64,000 bases of DNA from Polytrichum commune (taxonomy: Eukaryota > Streptophyta > Polytrichopsida > Polytrichales > Polytrichaceae), in assembly GCA_950295325.1 (NCBI GenBank), contig OX485803.1, positions 17,484,001 through 17,548,000 on the forward strand. Reading direction: 5' to 3'. A program made the translations under genes and the position numbers. How positions within the stretch are numbered: the first letter of the stretch is position 1; every line of letters begins with the position of its first letter. The notes below the pieces were generated by a model. The model was not told the DNA's origin and did not search any database. It saw nothing but the letters and a program-made list of their open reading frames with translations. Below are positions 33,491 to 45,275 of this stretch, in pieces.

Positions 33491-35516
33491 ATGCCTGGCC
33501 TCCGCTATCTCGGGCCAACGCTAACATCGACGCATCATGGAAGCCAGCCCCTGTTTCAACAAGATGTTTACTTGCCTATCGTCCCGGATTTTAAATGGGA
33601 CCTTAACGTAGATCTAAACCTTGTACAGCTACCAGTTGTAGACGAATTTCCTTTGGTCCCGAACAAGCACAAGGCATGTTGTCCCCCTCAGCTTCACAAT
33701 GCGTTGTTGAAAGGCAAGGGGAAAACCAGAGCTTGTATTACGAGTTCTTACTTCCCCCCTCATCAGTGCAATGGGGTCATCAATGATACTGAAGACCTGG
33801 CGGCTATGGTGCATGACTTCATTGAGAGCGGCTCACTCGACTTTCTCGACGGCAACGATGGTGATGGAGGACCTCCCAGTATTGCCAAGCTTTGCGAAAC
33901 CTTGCAGGTAGTTTGCAACCCGCCGCGTTGGTTGACGAAATTTAGGAAACAGTCCTGCTCCATAGCGTTGGACTAACAACGCACCATCGTCAATCTTGTC
34001 CTGTGTCACAGTTATTTACACGCAATTATACTTGGTTTTATGAACCAACTCTTAGAGGTCGAAGTATCAATAATAAGAATCAGGCTTCCTGTCCCTCACG
34101 GTTTCTAACGTCATTCCCTTCTTGGGTATCCTCTGCATATTTGCCAAAGCTTGCATTTCTTGCTCATTAGCAGCTCGGAATATTTTAGAATGAGCTCCCT
34201 GAAATCCTCATGTTAGTGCAAAACTATTTTTTCGTCGTTTTCGAGCATTGAAGTGAGTGGATAGAAATCTGTTAGGAATGCCTTTCTTCTTTCCGCAATG
34301 TGGTAAGGGTGTACATTTTGAGCGATGCGTGCTACGAACTGGACCTGAACAATTCCGCGAACGATTTGTGCACCTCGACTGGAGTACACGTGGTATGCGC
34401 TATGAGGTTTACTTAGTTTGTGCTATATATGGAACACGTGCTTTGGCCGTCTTCCTTCTGGGTTTCGGTGTCCTCACGTGAGACACTCGGATCTTTACGA
34501 AACAGTTTGGGGACGATGCCTCGAGTACTTCTGTGTGTTCGAGTGACTTACTGGATGCCAAGTTTATAATATAATCGGGCATCGCGTCTAATGCAGATCC
34601 TGACGTCTTCTTATGGAGGAATGGAGGGGAAACTCTTCCACGTGGTTCGGAGCGTTGTTCGGGAACTCAACGTCGACGTGGACTTGCTGGGAAGCACTGG
34701 AGGGAATTTGTGTAAAGAAGAGTGTACAAAGCATCTTCTAGTCCACAAATTGCGTGCTACAGGCTATGATGCGGCTGTCTGTAAGTCCAAATGGGAAAGC
34801 TCTTCGCGGCTTCTCGGAGGTAGTCATTTGCTCCGTTCCAATGTGTTTTTAATTACTAATTAATTTAATTGTAAGAATGGCAAATAAATGTTACTTCTTT
34901 TCCCTTGGATAACCTTTGCAGGTGTTTTATACATGTTAGCCCTTGAGTCCTAGTTTGTGCAAAATAACTGGAAGTACAAGTTCTTTAACGGCATCTTTCT
35001 CCAGATGCAATACATGCCGAGGAATACGAATACATCGATGTTGAAACCAGCCAAGATCAGGGCCACGAGCGCTATATAATAGATGTCAACTTTCGAGATC
35101 AGTTCGTTCTTGCGAGAGCAACTCCGCACTACGTCACGGCATTGAAGCTGCTCCCCACAGTTTTTGTCGGAACGACAAAGAGACTGGAGCAGATACTTGA
35201 AATCATGTCGGAGGCGGCCAAGCTCTCTCTTGAGCAAAATTCCATGCCGCTTCCCCCATGGCGCACTCTAGCCTTCATGAGCTCCAAGTGGCTTTCTCCT
35301 TATGAACGCACCGCCAATAGCGAGGATCCTTGCAGCCGGAGTCGGATTGCAAGACAATCAACCACACCTGAATTAACCAAGCAGTCATGTGGTGTACAAT
35401 TTCAACAGACGAATGAGTCACTCCACGAAGTGGTGAGAGGCTCGACGCTCGACGCCCTTGGACGGGAATTTAGACCTGACCGAGCACCGCGTGTGAAGCG
35501 ATTATGCAACCTGTGA
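33491..35516 (+). CDS. DUF506 family protein (PDDEXK_6, nuclease-like fold)
   Basis: Coding exons are 33491..33907, 34597..34819 and 35005..35516, with donors CAG|GTAGTT and GGAG|GTAGTC and acceptors TAATGCAG|ATC and TCTCCAG|ATG. The 383-residue product has the plant DUF506 order: LAAMVHDFIE (104-112), ILTSSYGGMEGKLFHVV (140-156), LRATGYDAAVCKSKWE (191-206), EYEYIDV (220-226), ERYIIDVNFRDQFVLAR (235-251) with the putative PDDEXK Asp at 240, LPTVFVG, LEQILEIMSEAAKLSL and PPWRTLAFMSSKWLSPY. The family is universal in land plants; its molecular role is not settled, although some members respond to stress and calcium signals. The product is probably soluble; no signal peptide or membrane segment is seen. 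A donor-like CTGTGAGT overlaps the stop, so a further 3' exon cannot be fully excluded. It is the only complete host gene in the window. Confidence 0.9.
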
Positions 35517-36933
35517 GTCTTTGGATCCAGAGGGCTTCCTACAGGTCATTCTTGAAGATCGATACAGTTTTTACTTGCGGCAACCTTGTTGGATTTAGAC
35601 TGGAAGCAATAACACATACTACCAGTTCATCGAGACAGGAGGTTTAGTTTCTAGGCCTCACGGTACTGAACTTAGTAATTGAGACCTCATTAGAGGTGTT
35701 TTTAGAATGCTCCATGGACATTCTGAGCTATTAATGCCACGTAAAGAAAGACATATTTATATATATATAAATACACATACTAATGTCTGCACATTGTAGA
35801 GCTGTGCCGACCTTTGTATGCATTTTAAACAGGTGACTGACTACCAAGCGGATATAAGCTTGTCACAGGAACTCAATATGTTGTTTTCTGGTGATGTGAA
35901 GAAATTGATTTCTCAGCAGCTCTTCGAATCCTTCACTCGTGACGCAGCATCGCCTCTTGATGCGAGATTTTGAATAGGAATCCCTCTTGTAGTACTCTTT
36001 TACATAATCCCTTGGGCATGCTGTTCGATTTCGGAAATGCAATAATCACCTGCGTCTCATCTCGGTGGAAGTAACCTGTCTTGTTTGTCTTTTGATGATT
36101 ATTAACATGTCTTCTATTCCTTCACCATTTAACATTTGGAACAAGAATCAAAATGGGCAGGACTCTCTGCCCTCAGCTTCTCATGATAAATCGCTTGTGA
36201 ACTACCAAGCAAATTCGAAGGGTTGCAAGGCTGGGTTGTTGTAAGGTTGTTGCAAGGATTCTTAAGGGTTGATCCCACATGTTTTGGAATTTTATAGCAA
36301 TAAGTGAACAGGTAGAAGGTGAGCAGTAGGGAGGTAATGCCATTGGAAGGCTGCAAGAGGTTGCAATGCACACATGCCCTTGAGGAGGTTGTCTTTTGCG
36401 AGGAGTTCGTGAAAACCTTCGAGAATGCAATTGGTATACACAGTACTTCCACATATTTTTATGCAATTCTTGGTGGGGAACGAATTAGTGTCTCTATATT
36501 TCATGTGGGTTGAAATGCCTTCAAAAGCTTAAGATATCTTCTCAATTTTGCAAATTATGGATCACTATGAAGATTCAATTCCAGTTAATGCTAATCTCCT
36601 TAGTCCTTGGCATGCCCCACAGGAACTGTGTTGAAAGCTGTCGTGAGCTACCCAAGGTTGAAGTGATAAGAACTCTGGCAAGTACCATCGCTTTACCATC
36701 ACTATGCTGTTTACATTCCAATTGTGTAGAAATGCTCTTGTTTATTGAACAACTTGAGAGGTGCTTACCTATGTAGTAACAAACTGCATAGGATGTGATG
36801 CACATATACTCTAGCCTAATAGGATTATCAACAAGTATTCAATTGAAATCGGACTTTTCAGTGAAAACTGAGCAAAACAATCTTCGACATCATTGTGACA
36901 TGCAATTGCCATTTATGCTCATGTTCGACTCTA
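35517..36933. other. 3' flank of the DUF506 gene and gene-free tract
   Basis: No gene is seen after the DUF506 stop. A (TA)n run at about 35755-35770 with ATAAATAC may lie in the 3' untranslated region. Open frames at 36129-36513 on both strands have no recognisable protein character. Confidence 0.4.
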
Positions 36934-36937
36934 TTAA

Positions 36938-37761
36938 CCCCTAAGTGCCCAAGCCTTTCGGAATGCACTTTTCCTAAGAAATATGTGCATGGCTTTAATA
37001 CAATCCCCAATGGAGGAATTTGTCTTTTATCCAAAATCTAACCGTATAGATGTTTAAAGAACTTGTTTATTAATATGCATACCAATTTTGAGACCAAGAT
37101 TGCATAAGAGTTGTGAGATTCAAACAAGAGAAATGTATACATTCTTTTTTTTGTATGCCGCCCCTCCCCACAATGTTGGTATGATTTGCTCATAAGTGTT
37201 TTTAGGAATTTGAGGTGACACGAACAACTCCAACATGTGAAAGAATACAAAAATGTGATTCCAAGGACCCTATGTATGCATATAGAGCTATCCCAATCAT
37301 TTCGCAATCCTCCTTGCAATTCTTGAAATGCATTTTCTTTATTTTAACACTCGACGATTTGATATTGCAAATTACTTCACATTGGTAATTGTGAATATAA
37401 TATTCGACGGTCAAAAATACGGAATTTTTTTACTCTTTCCACTACGACACTTTTCAAAAGAAATGAATAATGAGAACTCTTTGGATATCAAAAACAAGTA
37501 CAATAGTCCAATTAGCTGAAACATTGAGGAAATAGTAAAGCACTTCCTCCACCCATTCCCTACATCACGGACATACATGCCTTTGCGACCCTCTCTAAAA
37601 TCAAATATTTACTCTTTTTGGTCAAAAATGCCTCAATCCAAAAGTTGCCCTTCCATACTGCCCGCCAAAAAAATTTACGCGGTCAAAGGAATTTACCTGC
37701 CCCCACACAAACGAGCCGAAATTTTTGGTCAATCATATATGGTTGCTCGGGCACTTAGGGG
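36938..37761. mobile_element. piggyBac-like non-autonomous element at a TTAA site
   Basis: The ends are CCCCTAAGTGCCCAAGC and, as complement, CCCCTAAGTGCCCGAGC. TTAA lies directly outside both ends (36934-36937 and 37762-37765). A TTAA target with termini beginning CCC is the hallmark of the piggyBac superfamily. The 824-base interior has no transposase frame that I can recognise, so the element is a deletion derivative or MITE. Confidence 0.7.
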
Positions 37762-38204
37762 TTAAAGAGAAACTCCTCATGTACAGTGCAAGCATCAGTG
37801 AAGGGTACATATTTTGCACTTGTTTTTGCAACCATATGATGCATTTGTATCTTGCACATTTGAAATATACATTGATATTGTGACAAATTGATATATGTAG
37901 AGTACACACCCATCTTGAATATTGATATGGCAACATCACATGCCTCTGTACAAGCTCTTATGCATCGCATAGCAACTAATTGTCTACTTTAACGTATATT
38001 GTCTACCTGGTTGTGTAATTTGATGTGGACATGTAGTCAATACAATAGTTTTGTCGAAATGTCCATGTTATTTGAGCATGCAATGTGTAGTGGGAGCATT
38101 TTCAAACATGGGATGTCATGATAATAAGCACATGGAAAACAATGAATCAGTTTCTTGTACAATTACATGTTTTCTTCCAAAATGAATGTACAATCTTGTG
38201 TCAT

Positions 38205-38307
38205 ATCATAACATTGTTCAGATGCATAACAATGTTTTGTGGAGAATATTATGTGGAATACTCTGGGTCCCACAGAACATTGTTATGGATCTTAATAATG
38301 TTATGAT
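38205..38307. mobile_element. Small hairpin element, CATAACATT family
   Basis: The arms of about 38 bases begin ATCATAACATTGTTCAGAT on the left and ATCATAACATTATTAAGAT on the complement of the right, followed by CCATAACAATGTT. The terminal motif is shared with the hairpin at 25545-25712. Confidence 0.55.
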
Positions 38308-38519
38308 GCAGGTTTGGTTGCCATCTACAGCCGTGTGCATGTGCAATTGGTTGCAATAATAGAGAGTATTCGTGAGCCATGACTTGAGACTTTGTCACAA
38401 ACTTTTGATTGTGTCTCATGGGGGTTCCATCGAAGGTAGATGGGCCTTAAGTGGCTTAGTTTCTTGATTGGATCCCTATATTTGATTCGTATGTGGTTCA
38501 CTGAGGATCAAAGAGCAAA

Positions 38520-38815
38520 CATCATAAACACACATGTTTAATAGAGATTGGACCAGGTCTTCGGATATCAATAACTACTCCACACTCAAAAGTGAACATA
38601 ATTGGGATGGCCTATGTATCCGGTTAAGAAATCAACAAACATGCACTTCCAATAACCATAACTAAAATCAAGGGAGGTCTAATTATCAATCCAATTTTCT
38701 AGACATTTCATCCTAGATTTGCTAATTTGTTGTGTAAATCTAATTGGTAGAAGTTGGAGAACATGAAAAACAAATGAAATCACACCCACATACCTTATAC
38801 ACATGGAATTGTAGT
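38520..38815 (+). repeat. Dispersed repeat R3, copy 1
   Basis: R3 occurs four times: here, at 38930-39180 (same strand), at 49070-49440 (opposite strand) and at 63765-64000 (same strand, running off the edge). Landmarks are GGACCAGGTCTTC, ATTGGGAGGACCTATGTATC, CAACACATACCCACTTCC, GGGGAGGTCCGATTT and ATTTGCTAAT, each with changes between copies. A run of 29 A follows this copy at 38831-38859. Confidence 0.75.
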
Positions 38816-38830
38816 TTGAAAGTGGTAAGG

Positions 38831-38859
<29 letters not shown>
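38831..38859 (+). repeat. Poly-A tract, 29 bases
   Basis: Uninterrupted A run between R3 copies 1 and 2. It could be the tail of a retroposed fragment, but no coding or SINE body is recognised. Confidence 0.95.
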
Positions 38860-38861
<2 letters not shown>

Positions 38862-38929
38862 ATATTTGTTGCAACTTTGTCCCATTAGCCACATCCATGA
38901 GATATGCATGTATTATTCGGTTTTTACAC

Positions 38930-39180
38930 ATTTTTTAAGATATTGGACTGCATCTTAAAATTTTATTAAGTATTCCATGCTCAATAGTGCACAACAATCG
39001 GGAGGACTTATGTATTAAATTAAGGATTCAAAAAACACGCATTTCCAATACTCATAAAAACAATAGGGGAGGTCTGATATTCAGTCTTGTTTTTGTTGAG
39101 GTCTCATCATAGATTTGCTAATGGAACACAAATTTGAAGAAGTAAATTTGACCAATACAAGATGGAGACCAAGGAAAATG
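38930..39180 (+). repeat. Dispersed repeat R3, copy 2
   Basis: Same family and strand as copy 1, about 390 bases downstream, with CAATCGGGAGGACTTATGT, AACACGCATTTCCAATAC and GGGGAGGTCTGATATTC. Confidence 0.7.
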
Positions 39181-40720
39181 AACCACTTAACAAATGCATA
39201 CCTTATTCTCAATTGCTTGCATGGTTGCCTATGTGTGTTATGATCAACCCTATTGGTCTTTATGAGACACATTGCATGAGTAATTGATATAGTAGATAGG
39301 TCCCTCCCGCTACAACTTGGACATTGACTAGGATACATGTCAATGATTATGACTATAACCGATACGTGCAATCAGGTTCCCTTCAAAAATAAGTTGCCTC
39401 TTTACTCATGCAAATTATCTTGGGCAAGAACCAAATCACCAGAAATCATAACTTTCTTTATTCATGCATGTTTTAAAATTGTGGTAGTAAATATTCAAAA
39501 TAGTATGGAATGTGGATAAATTAGTGGGGGGCCAACCTAATTGCACACATCATTGTAGTCGGTGTTTCCCCTTAGGAATGGGGAGTTTGTGATCACTTTT
39601 CTATTTTTACCCGGTGAGGCCTTCCCAATATGCATGTGGATACCATTATTACATGTAAGTAATCTAATTTTTTAGTACATATTAGTATATATTGATGTAC
39701 ATATTAGTATAAAAATTTAGTAATATAATAAATTAATCAACATTATAATAATCATAACCATGAATATATATACATACTCATATTGATGTAGTTGAATGCA
39801 ATCCACACGATTTGTGAACCCACTTTTATTTTGTTCATATTTCATCTTTGTTGTGACACCAATTTTTTTTAAATGTAGGTAAATTCTAGTGTAACGTACG
39901 TGTCAGGAAGACATTCATCACATTCAAACATACCTCTCATCCATCTAAAATTTTTAAAAAAAGTGATCCTGTATAAGTTTGTGGTCGATTCATCTCAAAT
40001 AAAGTCAACTAACCCCAGTTTCGGGATTTTTGAAACGGATCCCATTGTCGAATCGACCGAGACCTCCAGACTGCATACCGATTTAGCACAATGTTCCGGT
40101 GGATAAATGAGAGGGAGAGAGAGATATGTTTGTATGCGATAATTCCCTCTCGCCAATCTAACTTACACGTCGACTTGTACACATTACTCAAGGTAAGCGA
40201 CTCGATTGGGCGTGCGCCATAAACAAACTACCATAAAACGAACGCCAGTAACTTAGATTTCCAACACCTTGGCAAGATCTTGGCTCGTGTTAAGGTGGTG
40301 TCCGTGCTTTGAATGTGCTAGATCTCCCACCGATCCATTGGTGACCGGCTCCACTTGAAACCTCCGGCCTCCACCATTCGTAGCTAGCCTGCTAGTACCC
40401 TAACTTCTTACCACCACCCTCCTCCTTTCTTCGTACCTGTCCTCACTCGAATGTAACTAACTCCATAGATTATAGGTTGGCAACGCAATAGCTGCTCTAA
40501 ATTTCTCACAGCAGGAGCATGCACAGACTTTAATGGATTGCAGGGGACGGGGAGTATTCGCTTAGGTCACCTGCATGCACTCCCTTGCACCAGGACACCA
40601 TTTGAATGCAAAGTCTCACAGCTGATGAACAAGTAAGTACACACAGGTGGTGCTAAAACCAACCTAGCTAGAACACTTTCCAAAGCACTCAGCACTATGT
40701 CCGGGAAGAACCGGCGGTTA
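39181..40720. other. Gene-free tract with old repeat fragments
   Basis: No gene is visible. The piece at about 39880-40160 matches the repeat fragments at 23590-24015 (ACCTCTCATCCATC, AAGTTTGTGGTCGATTCATC, TATGCGATAATTCCCTCTC). Confidence 0.45.
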
Positions 40721-40730
40721 TTTAGGTGCA

Positions 40731-41590
40731 GATGAACGAAGCAGTTGAGTTTGAGAAATAACCGGTCAAAGAATTACCGATCATTTTCGAGGAACCTGTA
40801 GAAGAATATACCTCCTCAAATGAATGAAAGCAAAACCCGGGAGGTGATGTCAACATGTAACCGGCTGGATTTAGAATCACATGGTTCTTTAGTTACAGAT
40901 GAGCTAACCAGTTGAGTTTGAGAAATAACCGGTTGAAGTTGGAGACTTCAGGAGAATTACCGATCATTTTAGATAGAGGAATCGATAGAAGAATATACCT
41001 CCTCAAATGAATGAAAGCAAAACCGGAAGATGATGTCAGCATGTAACCGGCTGGCTTTAGAATGACATGGATCTTGACCGACGACTCTGCCCAAAAACTT
41101 AAATTCTTCCCAGGCACTGCTCTAGAAGGCGTGGCGGCTGGCGAGTGCAGTAGATAGATTACCCGCCTGCCCGCCCGCCCGCCTGCTCTGCCAAATTATA
41201 CACAAGGCAAGGCAAGGCAAGGACACAGGCCTCTGCAAACGCAAGGCACTGGCTGGGCTGGCCTTGCTTGCTGACAGTTGCTGCTGGAAAACGGGGCCAA
41301 CCGCAATGCTATGCTGTGCGACTATGGTAGGGATCGTACTAATAACATGTCTTATACACAATGAACTGGGAGGCCTGACCGCTACTACTGTAGTTGTTAC
41401 AGATGAACCGGTCGAGTCTGAGAAATAACCGGTTGAAGTTCATCGAGACCTCGGGAAAAATGAATTACCGATTGTTTTAGATGGATTTCATAGAATCTAC
41501 CTCAATTTAATAAAAAAAATTGAATCAAAAGAAGAGCGTAACGTGCAGTTGGTTGGGCTTGGAAACACGAGGGTTTGGATCAATTATGCG
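40731..41590 (+). repeat. Three copies of a unit of about 180 bases
   Basis: Copies lie at about 40731-40890, 40905-41085 and 41395-41590. Shared landmarks are GTTGAGTTTGAGAAATAACC, ATTACCGATCATTTT, AGAATATACCTCCTCAAATG and CATGTAACCGGCTGG. The first two are adjacent; the third is about 310 bases away and more diverged, with a G+C-rich stretch between them. A related end (GACATGTGACTGGTTGCACTTGG) lies inside the hAT element at about 52917. Confidence 0.8.
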
Positions 41591-44500
41591 CAAATTAGGT
41601 GCCCGTGGACACTGTTCTGTGTAGCATCAGCGGTCTTCCATTCTTTCAGTCATCTCTTCACCAGCTCTGTAGTAGTGGTTTTCATTTCATAAGTTTCAAG
41701 TGAGGAGCATTGGTTACAACCATTGGAGTGATGAAGCCAATTGAACTTGAAATTTTAACCAATTCCACTCCGTGTTGTGAACAATTTCATGATTTGGTAC
41801 CCATATTCACAACTTCACAAAATCAATTTCATGATTTATGTAATTTTTTTTCGAGAATACATCATGTAGAAGATTCTCCTAATTTTTTTCAACAACTAGT
41901 GTACTGTCTCCAAGTACTTCCAATCACGAAACAAATAAAATAATGAATTGCTCACAACCGAAACCCTAACTAACACAGAACAAACGCTTCGAACACTATT
42001 GTATGGATCGCTTTCAAATCGATTCTAGTGTCAAACCTAGTTCTAAAATATTGTTTGGAGGCTCTCACCACGAACTGGATGCTACAACAACCAAATGCCA
42101 CACAACTAGATACCGCACTCCAAAGATGTTCAATGCTCTGCTCACATGGCCAACACTCGTCCCACAATCAAATCCACAATCACACTACACTCTCAAATCC
42201 ACGAGATTGCACACGTGGGGCACACTCCAACTACATTGGGTTTGTGTTGTTTGCTTCAATGCACAACTATCAAGGCCACAAAAGAGCCGGCGTTGCTTGC
42301 TCCTAGTTTTGACATACCGCAATGGAAGACCAATGAAGAATCATCAAGGCTCAAGGCTTCCAGGTAAACACAAAACAAAGAGACACCACTGAATAGCGAG
42401 AAGGCAAAGACTACGAAACGAGGAAGCGAGAAGTTCAGAATATGAGAACCACAAAGTGCAAAAAGGTTAATGAAATTGGTTTGGAAGAATCATAAAGTTG
42501 CTAAGGGTAAAGGTCCACTATCGTGAGTTTGAGGATGTCACATGTCAAGTCGGTTTAAAGGAATCACAAACTAATTTAGAAGGTTCATGAAATTGGTGGA
42601 ACACTATGGTAATATTGGCTGGAAGGTTCATGAACTAGCTTGGTACCTTCATGAAATCGATTTTGCACTTGTATGAAGCCATCTTACAAAAGGAGTAAGC
42701 AGCCAAATAAGGGTTGCTTACCTTCGGAGTTAAGATGTGTCCGGAAAAAAATGTTTGGTCACTTGGGTCTTTAGGGATCAAGGGACTTTATCCCAAAATT
42801 GTGTACCTAGACCTTAAACATTGCATTCCATTTTACACGGGTAACAATGTATCATAGTAATGACATATTAACTTTTACCCTAAGTACACCAAATAGTCCT
42901 CCTGATGTAGGTGGAAAATTAGTGTGGAAATAGTTGATGTGGACCACTCCAATATAATCTAGTTGAGATGAAAACAACATGTGGGTCTTCCCCTCATATA
43001 TACCACCTTGAGTTTTCCGACCCACACTTTACACGATATAAAATAACCACCTTCCACAAAAACTGGCATAAAAACAAAATGTTCACCCACAATCAATCTC
43101 CTCTCGATGTCCTAATTGAAAAAAACATTGAGTGCGGCCGTTCACACTACTTTTTAAACTAAAGATTTGGCATGGGTTGAGAATTAATGGGTGCCGTAGA
43201 CTAATAGGACTAGTTAGTGTACCTCTCAATGTCCTTTGGATGTCGAAAGATTGGAATCCAGAGCTGTATCAATGGAGGTCCTTGCTCTCGGCAATCATGG
43301 CAATGAATGCATGTCTCTGTGGCCAAGATTTTGCCAAATTTCTCCCACACTTACAATCACTCCACACTGCTCTCTTTTTGTTTGGCGAAATGGTAAACCA
43401 CAAAAACTAATAATGCACTTCCCAGTACGCATATTGACACCAACTCCTTGGTCGGGTAGCTAGCTAGGGAATCGTAAACTCGTCCATTAGGAAGGTGAAA
43501 ACGTAGTGAGCTATTCTAGGGTTTGGAGTTGAGTGTTTTTAGATGATCCGACTCCGGAAATAGTATCAGAGATCTTGAATTAGTCTAGTGAACTTTTATT
43601 GGAATGAAAAGGCGTTAAAACCCTATAGGAGGTGTGTTTCTACTAGAGCCCCTTCACGCATACTGAATGAGGTTATACAGATAGATGCCACGAACCCGAA
43701 GCCTAAGCACGCATCAACGATACGTTCTTGGAGCGTCCTCAAAGGTAGAGTATGTGCTGAATCTTGAAGGTTTATCCCACGAAGGGCATCTCCACTACTA
43801 CTGCAACATCTCTTTCCCATGTGGTGGTGGTGGTGGAGATACTTATGAACTATACTATGTATGGAAGAGTCTCAAAACTAAGCTTATAGTGGTGGAGGCA
43901 CCATATAAAGGCACAATATCAATTACTATTCTACACGTAATATTACAATTTTGAAATGTGTAAAGACAATAATGCATATGATAGACCAATAAACAATAAT
44001 GGTAAAGTGACCATGTAAAGTTTAATACCAAGCATGAAGAGAGCATTTTTTTATTAATATGAAAGAAGGTTGACCAGGGTAGAGGACCCACTATATATAT
44101 ACATTGTCACACCTTAATAAACCCCACTTTCCATTTTAGAACTTCTAGGTCTACGTTAATGAGCATAAAGAGATGTGGTGGGATGCAGTGGTGATCCTTC
44201 TGCTTCCGGTGTGTGGATTATGTTCTTCACGATATCACCTTTTTTTTATGATGATAAAAGTTGTAGCTGCGAATCGTGAATTTTACACGATTGAATTCCA
44301 ACCAAACACAAGATGTGTATAACCACAGAAGTTTCGACATGAGAGCTTAGCCTTCATTTGAAGTATCCGAAGTTAGAGCTTATCTAAAGCAAATAAACTA
44401 TAATGTTGGGTTATTTGTGTACAATGTGTGCGGACGGCCACATGAGAGAGAGGACTTTTGGAACACAACGATTGATTGCATTACGGTTACTAAATCTAAG

Positions 44501-44935
44501 GGTCGATTGCACATTAAGAACCTCAAATCATCACCCAAAGCTTATTGGAGGGACCACCTTTTAAGGACAATGAACATTTGCTAGTAAAGTCAACCGTTCA
44601 AATGGAATATATAGGCCCACCAAATTTGGGTACGTATGGTTGTATCTTAAGATGTATCTAGCTAACTACCGGGATTGTATGATTTTGGAGCACCATTTAT
44701 TAAGACAATGGGCAATGTACAAATAAGTACATCTGATTTGAAACTATATGCATATAGTTGATATGACGTTTCTCTCTTCCACAAGCCACATTGATTTGGA
44801 GTTTGAAGGCATGCATACGAAACTAGTAAATTATTGACCACCAACCACCGCTTGAAGGATTTCAGTTTAGATCTGGAATTTTAACTCAATAATAAACTGA
44901 ACTTGAGAAAAAAAAATAGTACTCCAATTATTTCT
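41591..44935. other. Gene-free tract with repeat fragments
   Basis: No gene is seen. The stretch 43450-43690 belongs to the fragmentary family at 22290-24130. A (TGG)n run of six units is near 43821-43836. Frames at 42003-42392 overlap in all three phases with no coding signature. Confidence 0.4.
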
Positions 44936-44939
44936 GCAA

Positions 44940-45272
44940 CCCTACTAGAAAACATTTCAAAAAAGAACCGCAGTCACTTTCCCATTGCGGTTCTTTTGAC
45001 CATCATGTTCTGCAATTGCTAAATGATTGTAGTTTTTTTTTTTGGTTTACCGACTAAGATTTTAGGAATTTGGGGGCTTGTAGTATACCGTTGGAAAGGC
45101 CTTGAAAATACCTTTCCAATGGTGTGTTACACGCCCCGAAATTCTTAAATTTTTAGTTGCAAAACAAAAAATGAGAAATTTGTAGTCGTTTAGCTACTGC
45201 AGATTAGGGTGGTCAAAAGAACCGCAATGGAAAAACAACTGGGGTTCTTTTTCGCATAGTTTTCTACTAGTG
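44940..45272. mobile_element. CACTA-type foldback MITE
   Basis: The right end, as complement, reads CACTAGTAGAAAAC and the left end CCCTACTAGAAAAC, which fits a CACTA terminus with one change. CAA flanks both sides (44937-44939 and 45273-45275), the 3-base duplication usual for CACTA elements. The 333-base body is a near-complete inverted repeat (for example CATTGCGGTTCTTTTGACCA in the left arm and again in the complement of the right), so single strands would fold over their full length. Confidence 0.85.
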
Positions 45273-45275
45273 CAA

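Noticed and set aside
36129-36513. Overlapping open frames on both strands
   Set aside because: They have no motif, no splice context and no consistent codon pattern.
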